This document shows positions 1-11,310 of a stretch of DNA of 64,000 nucleotides, piece after piece. The notes under the pieces are model-generated. The model saw only the letters and a list, made by a program, of their open reading frames with translations, made no database searches and was not told the DNA's origin. Both the position numbers and the translations under genes were made by a program. Within the stretch, counting starts at the first letter, position 1, and the number at the start of each line of letters is the position of its first letter. The stretch lies in assembly GCA_030142905.1 (NCBI GenBank), contig JASJOG010000199.1, positions 421,001-485,000 on the forward strand. Reading direction: 5' to 3'. The DNA comes from Heliopora coerulea. Lineage: Eukaryota > Cnidaria > Anthozoa > Scleralcyonacea > Helioporidae.

Positions 1-1
1 T

Positions 2-478
2 GAAGATGGGGAAATAGAACAATCTGTAAAAGTTATCAGAAAAGCTTCGGAAAAAACAGTCAACAAAATCTATGCAGAGTACGAAGCAAAACAAGCTGAG
101 AAAGCAAACTCTTTCCTTACAGACATGCTAATCAGTTTCCTTACTCAAGAATTCCTCAAAATGCCTTAAAGGCCTTAATCCCGAATAAAACTGATTAGCA
201 TGCTAATCAGTTTCCTTACAGACATGCTGATCTCTTGGGAGGATTAGATGCTATTGAAAGCAGTGAAGAATTGGGTAAAGAATCAAGAGCTGATAAACTC
301 TTAAGAAGAAGATGTAAAATCTATCGTTGAAAGATTCACACCATTCCTACCATTCCTAGGAATCATAAGTGGTAGGGTAACAGTTGGTAAACATGTGATC
401 GCGCGAAACGCTCAGAGAAGCGAACGATCGGAACAAGATAATAATGATAATAATAATGGTGAAAAGCCGCATGAATAA
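2..478 (+). pseudogene. Partial, broken gene of a possible virus-like element
   Basis: The window opens inside a reading frame rich in Lys and Glu that runs to a stop at 167-169. The sequence from about 310 to 478 again reads as protein (it contains FTPFLPFLGIISG, a short hydrophobic stretch, and ends in an Asn-rich tail GEKPHE before TAA at 476-478). Between them a segment containing GACATGCTAATCAGTTTCC is repeated and inverted, which breaks the frame. I do not recognise the protein. It converges on the lectin-like gene on the other strand (36 bp between the two stops), a compact layout more like a virus or large DNA transposon than a coral gene. The virus-like reading is inference. Confidence 0.3.
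190..211. repeat. Perfect 22-bp palindrome
   Basis: The 11 bases ACTGATTAGCA are followed immediately by their exact reverse complement. Half of it also occurs at 126-137 and downstream, so the palindrome seems to come from an inverted duplication inside the broken gene. Confidence 0.8.
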
Positions 479-513
479 ATTTTCATATACTGAAAAAGAA
501 TATGAAAATATTG

Positions 514-1358
514 TTACTCAATAGGGTGGTGATCAATGTTATACCATTTTTCACAAAAAAGTTTATGATACATTAAAATATTTTTTCCCTCCATAATTCC
601 TTTTCGAAACGCAATCAATGCAATATCTTCTTTAAATAATCCAGTTCCAGCCAAATTCATAGCTAAATTGGGAATCCAATATTTTTGGAATTCAAAGCCC
701 CAATTTCCATGTCATAAACTAATTGTGAATCTGTTGAAGTAAAATTTGTTAATTTCACCCCATTACAGTAAACAGAACTTTTATCGGTTCGTGATGAACC
801 ATCATCATACCTATGTATGGATAAACTACACCATTTATTGAGTAAGTCTGCGTTGGTTTTGTTTTTGTATGGCGCAACAGCATCAATAGTAGTACCTATT
901 CTAATAAATGTATTTACAGAATTTGAAATGATAAGATCTTTAAGTGATGAAAACCATACAAAACGGTCGCTTTGTCTGAAAAAACAATTTCTTAACCATT
1001 TTATACTTCCATCATAACCTCTCAATCTGTAAACCACGAAAAAATTTGTTATGTTTGGTGTACCAGATGATGAACTCAAATCTATGTCTGAAATAAAAAC
1101 TTCTTTTCCATTGAATTCTACGAAATATTTGTTATTCACTCTGTTTCTGTTTGTACAAAGTTTGGGTTTTATTCTATTTTCACTTTGACAAGCATCATTT
1201 TGAGATAATGATTGATCATAAAGATTAGATATTCTTCTGGTGGTTTTATTAAGAGAAAGTTCGTTGTTGTTTGCTCTATCTATCTTATAAAATCCTGTTG
1301 ATTCTTTAAGTTCGTTTAAAATTATATTTTCCAAAAGCGAACTGTTTATGTAATTCAT
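514..1358 (-). pseudogene. Concanavalin A/LamG-like lectin-fold protein, frameshifted
   Basis: The frame from 1358 to 663 codes for 231 residues. Its second half has the look of a concanavalin A-like/laminin-G jelly roll: alternating hydrophobic strands, the segment NKWCSLSIHRYDDG, and the hairpin SSVYCNGVKLTNFTS. After residue ~229 the frame stops, but the neighbouring frame continues without a gap to a stop at 514-516, with text typical of the last strands and the helix of such domains (DIALIAFRKG, YHKLFCEKWY). One small indel near 662-672 therefore broke the gene. No signal peptide or membrane segment is visible. The fold call rests on pattern only. It sits between a convergent gene and a zinc-finger gene, perhaps from one mobile or viral element. 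Confidence 0.45.
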
Positions 1359-1431
1359 GTTTATGATATCATATTTGTTGACTGGATTATATTTTATAAT
1401 TGGTGTGTTTAGAATGAGCTCCCCAGTGATT

Positions 1432-1653
1432 TCTCCTCCTTTTCGGATAGATAGTCTTTATTGTTGTTGTCGTCATCATGGTAACCATAAAATAGACTCA
1501 TCTCTTTATTATTTATTTTTTTATGATTTTTCTGATTCTGATTCTCCTCCTTTTTGGATAGATAGTCTTTATTGTTGTTGTCGTCATCATGGTAACCATA
1601 AAATAGACTCATCTCTTTATTATTTTTTTTTTATGATTTTTCTGATTCTGATT
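1432..1653. repeat. Tandem duplication, two copies of ~111 bp
   Basis: The block starting TCTCCTCC at 1432 recurs at 1543, with the same GGATAGATAGTC and GTCATCATGGTAACC segments and few differences. On the minus strand both copies read as Asp/Asn-rich peptide (YHDDDNNNKDYL), so this may be an extended low-complexity coding segment or spacer. Confidence 0.85.
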
Positions 1654-1759
1654 CTTCTAAGTCAACTATTTTTCGAAAATGTTTGAAACATAATGAACAA
1701 TGTAGTTCTAGACAATGAATATGTTGTTAGTCACGTGTATCCAAAATGTTCTAAATATA

Positions 1760-2131
1760 TCAAATAAAACAATCATAACATTGTGAGTGTTCCAAATAAT
1801 CCAAATATCGTAAATACTTACATTGAGACCATTGAGATGACATTCTTATTTTATTATATAATATATATTTCATAAGGCTTTTCCTTATGAAATTAGTTAA
1901 TATTTTTATAATGAGATGACATATGTTTTTCATTTCGAAAATATTTGATGAATAACCACAAATTCCACAATTAGATTGATCCTTTATAGCTTCTATTGCT
2001 CCCCCAAGATTATGTGCTTTTCTCAAATGAAGTTTGATTGCTATTTCACTAGTTGTGTTGTAATCACAAATTGGACATGGAAAGATAATTGTTTCATTTC
2101 CCTTAATAAAAATATTTCTTCTTCTTGGCAT
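1760..2131 (-). pseudogene. Small C2H2 zinc-finger protein, probably frameshifted
   Basis: The start at 2131 is followed by a basic N-terminus (MPRRR). Residues ~19-40 form a textbook C2H2 finger, C-X2-C-X12-H-X4-H (CPIC to KAH). A second CGIC pair begins a second finger at residue ~55, but its histidines are out of frame: the adjacent frame supplies an H-X3-H at the expected distance. The remaining C-terminus in the open frame looks like random read-through. The real product was probably a two-finger nucleic-acid-binding protein. The G-rich CACGTG-containing block at 2200-2440 lies just upstream and could be its promoter or an element end. Confidence 0.4.
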
Positions 2132-2204
2132 TGTCTCCTTTAATATAGATTATTGACTTTAACTCAAAAATCGATTTTCATAATTCATATAAGAGTTATG
2201 AAAT

Positions 2205-2440
2205 TTTGTTCACGTGATTCTTCACGTGATTAGGGTGTGGTGGTTTAGCGGGGGCGTGGTTAATATGGCATTGATCACGTGATTGTAGGGCGAGATTGGG
2301 GTGTGGTTGTCACGAGATTGTAGGGCGAGATTGGGAGAAGGCGTGGCTTAATTGGTGGGCGAGTTTGTACGAAGTTGGGCGAGGGGAGGGGCGAATTTCC
2401 ACGAAGTTGGGCGAGGGGCCGGGGCGTGATTACTGGGGAA
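2205..2440. repeat. G-rich block with CACGTG motifs and short direct repeats
   Basis: This stretch is unusually G-rich on the + strand for the window. CACGTGAT occurs three times (near 2211, 2223 and 2277), GTAGGGCGAGATTGGG occurs twice (2286, 2321) and CGAAGTTGGGCGAGGGG twice. It separates the zinc-finger gene from the start of the 2.45 kb array. It may be a promoter with E-box-like sites or the terminal region of a mobile element. Confidence 0.5.
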
Positions 2441-3937
2441 GTTTTTTTCTGAAATAGGAGAAAATTGTGCGTTTTCCTAAAACAGAGAATATTTTACGAA
2501 AATGTCCTGACACCCGCCTTTTACATCTACTAATATCTCTGCCAAACTTCATCTGCTTCTTTAGACTTAAAAGTCGTAGTTTAGAATACGGAGAACCTGT
2601 GTCGTTTTTTATGGCCCCAACAGCTTAACATACTGAGTTTGCTCGAACCGAAGAAAACCTTTGGAAAATTACGATCTATAATCCTTACATCACTTCACTG
2701 AAAACTGTTTAAAATTCTATCATTCATCCGTTTGCAACATGAAATCATTCATAGCGATTTAAAAGATTCTATTTTGGCCCCTAAAACAATTTTCACTCTC
2801 TATCTTTAAGAATCTATGATAAGCAAATGCGTCAAAAAAACCTGTAAAGTCATAGAAACTTACAGCGGCCCTCATCTTTCAAGTGTCGTTTATGTTGGCA
2901 GCACGAAATTTTTATTATGCGCACGTGGCGAAACTTTAGCGTTTCTTTTGTATAAGAAAAAGAAAGAAACATATACAGTCTCCTTCATATTATTAAGTGC
3001 CATATAATAGTTGATCAAAGTTCTTCCCCTCCCGTAAATCGTTGACGTCAAATTTTAAGAAAAGTTTCATGACATGTACGAGCAACATTGCTGTAAAACC
3101 GCGGCTTAAGCTGAAATCCGAAAATAAGATTAGGAACTGCATGAATGTTTATGATATCGTCATCAGTAAACGATTCCATGTTTAATGCAATTGCATTACA
3201 ATTTAGAAAGAGTATTCGACGTGGGAATAAAATCTTATTTGTTTGTCGTCAGGTAAACATTTGGCCCGCAAGCTGCGTTCGGCCTCTAAACCCGAAATGA
3301 AGCCATTGGCGTTTTTAATAAGAGGAGCCGGTGTCGTAGAGATTAGCGACTTCTGTAGTTAGTGACCTCCTGGACATTCACATTTAGCTAGAAATCACCT
3401 TTTTAGGTTTATATAAAGATTAGGGTTAGAATTGTTCTTAGTGTTATGTCAACAGTCAGGATTACGATTAGGTTTAGATATACAAATAATTAGTATAAAC
3501 TTAATAAAGGCTAATGCAAAAACTGCAGTGTGATTGGCAATGGTATTCGATATCTTCCAGTCAAAAGATATAGTCAATTGCACGTTAGTTCGACATGTGA
3601 GTATCGCGAGATCAATGGTCAGAGCGTCTCACCAGTCGTCACAGGGCATCAGACACTGTGTCAGACCTTTCCATTTCCCGTGCACTATCCATTTCAATTT
3701 TAGTGTATCGTTCACCGCTAAGTATAAGTGCTTGTGATCATACTAGGGGTCACTTGTGCCTGATATTCGTCCATCGCTCTCACACCGTCTACTAGGCAAA
3801 GGCTTTTCGGGAGTTCAGGTTATCCGTGAGGCTATCAGGCAAAGATGTATAGGGAGTAGAGGTTGCGTGTGAAGTTAAATACTCCAATAGCGGACTGTCG
3901 ATCCTTCAACTAATGTACATTTTTCCTTGTTTTGCAG

Positions 3938-3955
3938 GGATCAACTTTGGTTTAG
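3938..3955 (+). CDS. Candidate 18-nt cassette micro-exon, unit 1
   Basis: The exon GGATCAACTTTGGTTTAG is preceded by CTAAT, a pyrimidine tract and TTTTGCAG, and followed by GTAAGTGCC. Read in phase 0 it gives GSTLV followed by TAG, so this edge copy may be dead or a poison exon. Read with one base completing the previous codon it is open (DQLWF). It shares Val at codon 5 with the other copies in phase 0. Confidence 0.45.
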   Translation, partial: GSTLV

Positions 3956-6385
3956 GTAAGTGCCTGAGTAGTGAAGCAGCAGACATCGGATATCAACGTT
4001 GTATGACTTTTTTTTACAGCGAATTTATGACGATTATTGCGAAATTACAAGTTGGATTGTACATTAAATTGGGCCACATCAAAAATTAATATTTGAGAAT
4101 CGATAAGAATTCTTGGGTCGAAGTGTTTCGAAATTCGGTGATTTCTTTAGTTGATCTAAGAAGTTTCCATAACTTCCAAATGACATGATAGTCGTCAGTC
4201 ATTCAACATTTATCAAACCAATATTCGTAAGATGACCTGCCGATACCTACTTATAATATGCCAAGTTTAGAATTTCATATCAATAAGAGGGTTTGCTCGT
4301 TTCCAAAGAAAAATTCGGACGTATCGAAAAATGTTAAGGACATCTTTAAATCAGTCATAGTTCTATCAACAACATGATGCAGCTTCGAATTGTTCAAGCT
4401 TCCAAGCAAAGTGGTAACGAATGAAATTGAAACCTGTAATCTGGTAAAATGAAATACTAGATTAGATAAAAATAGTATGTAGTTTATGGAGAGAAAAGCA
4501 CAAGATACAGGGACGTAAGATGGCATGTAAAGTGTGGTTAAAAATTTTGGAACTTATGCCATTTTATTTTTATTTGTTATCAACGGCTGGTTGTTTGAAG
4601 CCAGATAGTGTATTCAGTGGGTTAGTCTCAATGAGTAATCAGCGGTATCCATGGATTGAACAACTGTGCTTAAAGTTTGTCCGCCAAATTGCGTATTATA
4701 AACTTTATAGTGCTACTTCTTGATAAGGAGCAACAAGTCCTCACGGGATTTCTTGTTTTCTACATCCAATGCGATGTTTGGAAAACCAAAGTGCCACTGC
4801 ACTACAAAGTTGCACGTGTAGCCGATTTTACACGGAAGACACGACTGCTGGAAAAGTAGCACAAAAAAGTTGCAGAAAATCGGACGAGTAAAATATTTGG
4901 TTACAAAAGAGATACATTGTCGTTTGTGTAGCCCATATATTTGCCAAACTTCATATGCTTGTTTAGACTTAAAAGACGTAGTTTAGAATACGGTGAAACT
5001 GTGTCGTTTTTTCCGGCGCCGACAGCTTAACATACTGAGTTTGCTTGAACTGTAGGAAAGCTTTGGAAAATTAAGATAAATAATCCTTACATGGCGTCCC
5101 TGAAAACAGTTTAAAATTCTATAATTCATCAGTTTGGAACATGAAATCATTCATAGCACTTTAAAATATTCTATTTTTGCCCCTCAAACAATTCTGACTC
5201 TCCATCTTTAAGAATCTGTGCTAAGCAAATGCGTCTTGTTCGGAATCCTCTATGTTGTTAGCATCGGTAAAAATTGGAGGGCTAAAAAAACCTGTAAAGT
5301 CATAGAAACTTACAACGGCCCTCATCTTTCAAGCGACGTTTATGTTGGCAGCACAAAATTTTTATTTTGCCCACGTGGCGAAACTTTAGCGTTTCTTTAG
5401 TATAAGAAAAAGAAAGAAACATTTACAGTCTCCTTCATATTATTAAGAGAAATATAATGGTTGATCAAAGTTCTTCCCCTCCCGTAGATCGTTGACGTCA
5501 AACTTTAAGAAAAGTTTCATGACATGTACGAGGAACGTTGCTTTAAAACCGCGTCTTAAGCTGAAATTCGAAAATAAGATTAGGAACTGCATGAATGTTT
5601 ATGATATCGTCATTAGTAAACGATTCCATGTTTAATGCAATTGCATTATAATTTAGAAAGAGTAAGTATTCGACGTGGGAATAAAATCTTATTTATTCGT
5701 AGTCAGCCGAACATTTGGCGCGCAGGCTGCGTTCGTCCCCTTAACCCGAAGTGAGGCCATTGTCGTTTTGAATAAGAGGAGCCGGTGTCGTAGAGCGACT
5801 TCTGTAGTTCGTGTCCTCCTGGACATTCACATCTAGCTAGACATCAGCTTTTTAGGCTTAGATAAAGATTACGGTTAGAATTGTTCTTAGTGTTTGGTCA
5901 ACAGTCAGGATTAGAGTTAGATTTAGCAATACAAATGATTAGTATGAACTTAATAAAGCCCAATGCAAAAACTGCAGTGTGATTGGCAATGGTATTCGAT
6001 ATCTTCCAGTCAAGAGATATAGTCAATTGCACGTTAGTTCGACATGTGAGTCTGGCGAGCTCAATGGTCAGAGCGTCTCACCGGTCGTCAAAGGGCATCA
6101 GACACTGTCTTAGATTTCTCCATTTACCGTGCAATATCCATTTCAATTCTAGTGTATCGTTCACCACTAAATATAAGTGCCTGTGATCATATCACCGTCA
6201 CTCCTCCCTGATATTCGTCCTTCGCTCTCACACCGTCTTGCAGGCAAAGTTTTTTCGAGAGTTCAGGTTGTGCACGAGGCAATCAGCCAAAGTTGTATGG
6301 GGAAAGTAGGTTCCGTGTGAGGCTAACTTCCCCTATGTCGGACAGTCGATCCTTCAACTAATGTACATTTTTCCTTGTTTTGCAG

Positions 6386-6403
6386 GGAGAAAGTTCGGTT
6401 GAG
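6386..6403 (+). CDS. Candidate 18-nt cassette micro-exon, unit 2
   Basis: The exon GGAGAAAGTTCGGTTGAG has the same branch-site, pyrimidine tract, TGCAG acceptor and GTAAGT donor as the other copies. Phase 0 gives GESSVE; with one base completing the previous codon it gives EKVRL; the remaining phase contains TGA. It differs from unit 1 at 5 of 18 bases. Confidence 0.55.
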
Positions 6404-8836
6404 GTAAGTGCCGGAGTAGTGAAGCAGCAGAAATTGGATATCAACTTTGTATTGCTTCTTTTTTTTCCTTTGAATTTACGACGGTTATTCCCAAATTACA
6501 AGTTGGATTGTACATTAAATTAGGCCATATCAAAAATTAATATTTGAGAATCGATAAGAATTCTTGGGTCGAAGTGTTTCGAAATTCGGTGATTTCTTTA
6601 GTTGATCTAAGAAATTTCCATAACTTCCAAATGACATGATAGTCGTCAGTCATTCAACATTTATCAAACCAATATTCGTAAGATGACCTGCCGATACCTA
6701 CTTATAATATACCAAGTTTAGAATTTCATATCAATAAGAGGGTTTGCTCGTTTCCAAAGAAAAATTCGGACATATCGAAAAATGTTAAGGACATCTTTAA
6801 ATCAGTCATAGTTCTATCAACGACATGATGCAGCTTCGAATTGTTCAAGCTTCCAAGCAAAGTGGTAACGAATGAAATTGAAACCTGTAATCTGGTAAAA
6901 TGAAATACTAGATTAGATAAAAATAGTATGTAGTTTATGGAGAGAAAAGCACAAGATACAGGGACGTAAGATGGCATGTAAAGTGTGGTTAAAAATTTTG
7001 GAACTTATGCCATTTTATTTTTATTTGTTATCAACGGCTGGTTGTTTGAAGCCAGATAGTGTATTCAGTGGGTTAGTCTCAATGAGTAATCAGCGGTATC
7101 CATGGATTGAACAATTGTGCTTAAAGTTTGTCCGCCAAATTGCGTATTATAAACTTTATAGTGCTACTTCTAGATAAAGAGCAACAAGTCCACACGGGAT
7201 TTGTTACTTCTAACATCCAATACAATGTTTGGAAAATCAGAGTGCCACTGCACTACAAAGTTGCACGTGTAGCCGATTTGTCACGGAAGACATGACTGCT
7301 GGAAAAGTAGCACAAAAAAGTTGCAGAAAATCGGACGAGTAAAATATTTGGTGACGAAAGAGGTACATTGTCGTTTGTGTAGCCAATATATTTGCCAAAC
7401 TTCATATGCTTGTTTAGACTTAAAAGTCGTAGTTTAGAATACGGTGAAACTGTGTCGGTTTTTATGGGCCCGACAGCTTAACAAACTGAGTTTGCTCGAA
7501 CCGTAGAAAAGCTTTCGAAAATTAAGATTGATAATGTTTACATGACTTCACTGAAAACAGTTTAAAATTCTATAATTCATCCGTTTGCAACATGAAATCA
7601 TTCATAGCGCTTTAAATTATTCTATTTTGGCCCCTCCAACAATTTTAACTCTCCATCTTTAAGAATCAGTGCTAAGCAAATGCGTCTTGTTCGGAATCCT
7701 CTATGTTGTTAGCATCGGTAAAAATTGGAGGGCTAAAAAAACCTGTAAAGTCATAGAAACTTACAACGGCCCTCATCTTTCAAGCGACGTTTATGTTGGC
7801 AGCACAAAATTTTTATTTTGCCCACGTGGCGAAACTTTAGCGTTTCTTTAGTATAAGAAAAAGAAAGAAACATTTACAGTCTCCTTCATATTATTAAGAG
7901 AAATATAATGGTTGATCAAAGTTCTTCCCCTCCCGTAGATCGTTGACGTCAAACTTTAAGAAAAGTTTCATGACATGTACGAGGAACGTTGCTTTAAAAC
8001 CGCGTCTTAAGCTGAAATTCGAAAATAAGATTAGGAACTGCATGAATGTTTATGATATCGTCATTAGTAAACGATTCCATGTTTAATGCAATTGCATTAT
8101 AATTTAGAAAGAGTAAGTATTCGACGTGGGAATAAAATCTTATTTATTCGTAGTCAGCCGAACATTTGGCGCGCAGGCTGCGTTCGTCCCCTTAACCCGA
8201 AGTGAGGCCATTGTCGTTTTGAATAAGAGGAGCCGGTGTCGTAGAGCGACTTCTGTAGTTCGTGTCCTCCTGGACATTCACATCTAGCTAGACATCAGCT
8301 TTTTAGGCTTAGATAAAGATTACGGTTAGAATTGTTCTTAGTGTTTGGTCAACAGTCAGGATTAGAGTTAGATTTAGCAATACAAATGATTAGTATGAAC
8401 TTAATAAAGCCCAATGCAAAAACTGCAGTGTGATTGGCAATGGTATTCGATATCTTCCAGTCAAGAGATATAGTCAATTGCACGTTAGTTCGACATGTGA
8501 GTCTGGCGAGCTCAATGGTCAGAGCGTCTCACCGGTCGTCAAAGGGCATCAGACACTGTCTTAGATTTCTCCATTTACCGTGCAATATCCATTTCAATTC
8601 TAGTGTATCGTTCACCACTAAATATAAGTGCCTGTGATCATATCACCGTCACTCCTCCCTGATATTCGTCCTTCGCTCTCACACCGTCTTGCAGGCAAAG
8701 TTTTTTCGAGAGTTCAGGTTGTGCACGAGGCAATCAGCCAAAGTTGTATGGGGAAAGTAGGTTCCGTGTGAGGCTAACTTCCCCTATGTCGGACAGTCGA
8801 TCCTTCAACTAATGTACATTTTTCCTTGTTTTGCAG

Positions 8837-8854
8837 GGAGAAAGTTCGGTTGAG
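8837..8854 (+). CDS. Candidate 18-nt cassette micro-exon, unit 3 (same as unit 2)
   Basis: Sequence and flanks are the same as in unit 2 (GESSVE in phase 0), because units 2 and 3 are near-identical over ~2.45 kb. This looks like a recent duplication or gene conversion, so the copy adds dosage or a redundant choice, not a new peptide. Confidence 0.55.
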
Positions 8855-11292
8855 GTAAGTGCCGGAGTAGTGAAGCAGCAGAAATTGGATATCAACTTTG
8901 TATTGCTTCTTTTTTTTCCTTTGAATTTACGACGGTTATTCCCAAATTACAAGTTGGATTGTACATTAAATTAGGCCATATCAAAAATTAATATTTGAGA
9001 ATCGATAAGAATTCTTGGGTCGAAGTGTTTCGAAATTCGGTGATTTCTTTAGTTGATCTAAGAAATTTCCATAACTTCCAAATGACATGATAGTCGTCAG
9101 TCATTCAACATTTATCAAACCAATATTCGTAAGATGACCTGCCGATACCTACTTATAATATGCCAAGTTTAGAATTTCATATCAATAAGAGGGTTTGCTC
9201 GTTTCCAAAGAAAAATTCGGACATATCGAAAAATGTTAAGGACATCTTTAAATCAGTCATAGTTCTATCAACGACATGATGCAGCTTCGAATTGTTCAAG
9301 CTTCCAAGCAAAGTGGTAACGAATGAAATTGAAACCTGTAATCTGGTAAAATGAAATACTAGATTAGATAAAAATAGTATGTAGTTTATGGAGAGAAAAG
9401 CACAAGATACAGGGACGTAAGATGGCATGTAAAGTGTGGTTAAAAATTTTGGAACTTATGCCATTTTATTTTTATTTGTTATCAACGGCTGGTTGTTTGA
9501 AGCCAGATAGTGTATTCAGTGGGTTAGTCTCAATGAGTAATCAGCGGTATCCATGGATTGAACAATTGTGCTTAAAGTTTGTCCGCCAAATTGCGTATTA
9601 TAAACTTTATAGTGCTACTTCTAGATAAAGAGCAACAAGTCCTCACGGGACTTCTTACTTTTTACATCCAATGGGATGATTTGAAAACCAAAATGCCACT
9701 GCACTACAAAGTTGCACGTGTAGCCGATTTTACACGGAAGACACGACTGCTGGAAAAGTAGCACAAAAAAGTTGCAGAAAATCGGACGGTTAAAATATTT
9801 GGTTACAAAAGAAGTACAGTGTCGTTTGTGTAGCCCATATATTTGCCAAACTTCATATGCTTGTTTAGACTTAAAAGTCGTAGTTTAGAATACGGTGAAA
9901 CTGTGTCGTTTTTTCTGGGCCCGACAGCTTAACATACTGAGTTTGCTCGAACTGTAGGAAAGCTTTGGAAAATTAAGATAAATAATCCTTACATGACGTC
10001 CCTGAAAACAGTTTAAAATTCTATAATTCATCAGTTTGGAACATGAAATCATTCATAGCACTTTAAAATATTCTATTTTTGCCCCTAAAACAATTTTCAC
10101 TCTCCAGCTTTAAGAATTTGTGATAAGCAAATGTGTCTTATTCGGAGTTCTCTATGTTGTTAGTATCGGCAAAAATTGAAGGGCTAAAAAAACCTGTAAA
10201 GTCATAGAAAGTTACAGCGGACTTCATGTTTCAAACGACATTTATGTTGGCAGCACAAAATTTTTATTGTGCGCACATGGCGACAATTTAGCGTTTCTTC
10301 TGTATAAGAAAAAGAAAGAAACATATACAGTCTCCTTCATATTATTAAGCGGCATATAATAGTTGATCAAAGTTCTTCCCCTCCCGTAGATCGTTGACGT
10401 CAAATTTTAAGAAAAGTTTCATGACATGTACGAGCAACATTGCTGTAAAACCGCGGCTTAAGCTGAAATCCGAAAATAAGATTAGGAACTGCATGAATGT
10501 TTATGATATCGTCATCAGTAAACGATTCCATGTTTAATGCAATTGCATTATAATTTAGAAAAGTAAATGTTCGACGTGGAAATAAATTCTTATTTGTTCG
10601 TCGTCAGCCGAACATTTGGCACGCAGGCTGAGTTCGGCCCCTGAACCCGAAGTGAGACCATTGGCGTTTTGCATAAGAAGAGCCGGTGTAGTAGAGATAA
10701 GGGACTTCTGTAGTTCGTGTCCTCCTGGACATTCACATCTAGCTAGAAATCAGCTTTTTAGGCTTAGATAGAGATTACCGTTAGAATTGTTCTTAGTGTT
10801 AGGTCAACAGTCAGGATTGGGGTTAGATTTAGCAATACAAATGATTAGTATGAACTTAATAAAGCCTAATGGAAAAACTGCAGTGTGATTGGTAATGGTA
10901 TTCGATAACTTCCAGTCAAAAGATATAGTCAATTGCACGTTAGTAGGACATGTGAGTATTGCGAGATCAATGGTCAGAGCGTCTCACCAGTCGTCACAGG
11001 GCATCAGACACTGTGTCAGACCTTTCCATTTCCCGTGCACTATCCATTTCAATTTTAGTGTATCGTTCACCACTAAGTATAAGTGCCTGTGATCATACTA
11101 GGGGTCACTTGTGCCTGATATTCGTCCATCGCTCTCACACCGTCTACTAGGCAAAGGCTTTTCGGGAGTTCAGGTTATCTGTGAGGCAATCAGGCAAAGA
11201 TGTATAGGGAGTAGAGGTTGCGTGTGAAGTTAAATACCCCTATAGCGGACTGTCGATCCCTCAACTAATGTACATTTTTCCTTGTTTTGCAG

Positions 11293-11310
11293 GGAGAAAC
11301 TTCAGTGGAA
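11293..11310 (+). CDS. Candidate 18-nt cassette micro-exon, unit 4
   Basis: The exon GGAGAAACTTCAGTGGAA lies between TTTTGCAG and GTAAGTGCC. Phase 0 gives GETSVE, close to the GESSVE of units 2 and 3, with the Val codon changed from GTT to GTG and the Glu codon from GAG to GAA, both silent. The one-base-offset reading is also open (EKLQW). Confidence 0.55.

Noticed and set aside
3534..3737. 67-aa plus-strand frame MAMVFDIFQS... in most units as a small gene
   Set aside because: It overlaps the fossil tRNA-SINE head, changes length and sequence between units, and has no conserved protein pattern.
4275..4526. 83-aa minus-strand frame repeated in several array units as a possible gene
   Set aside because: It recurs only because the DNA repeats. 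It is broken or altered in units 5 and 6, has no domain, and the changes show no preference for silent sites.
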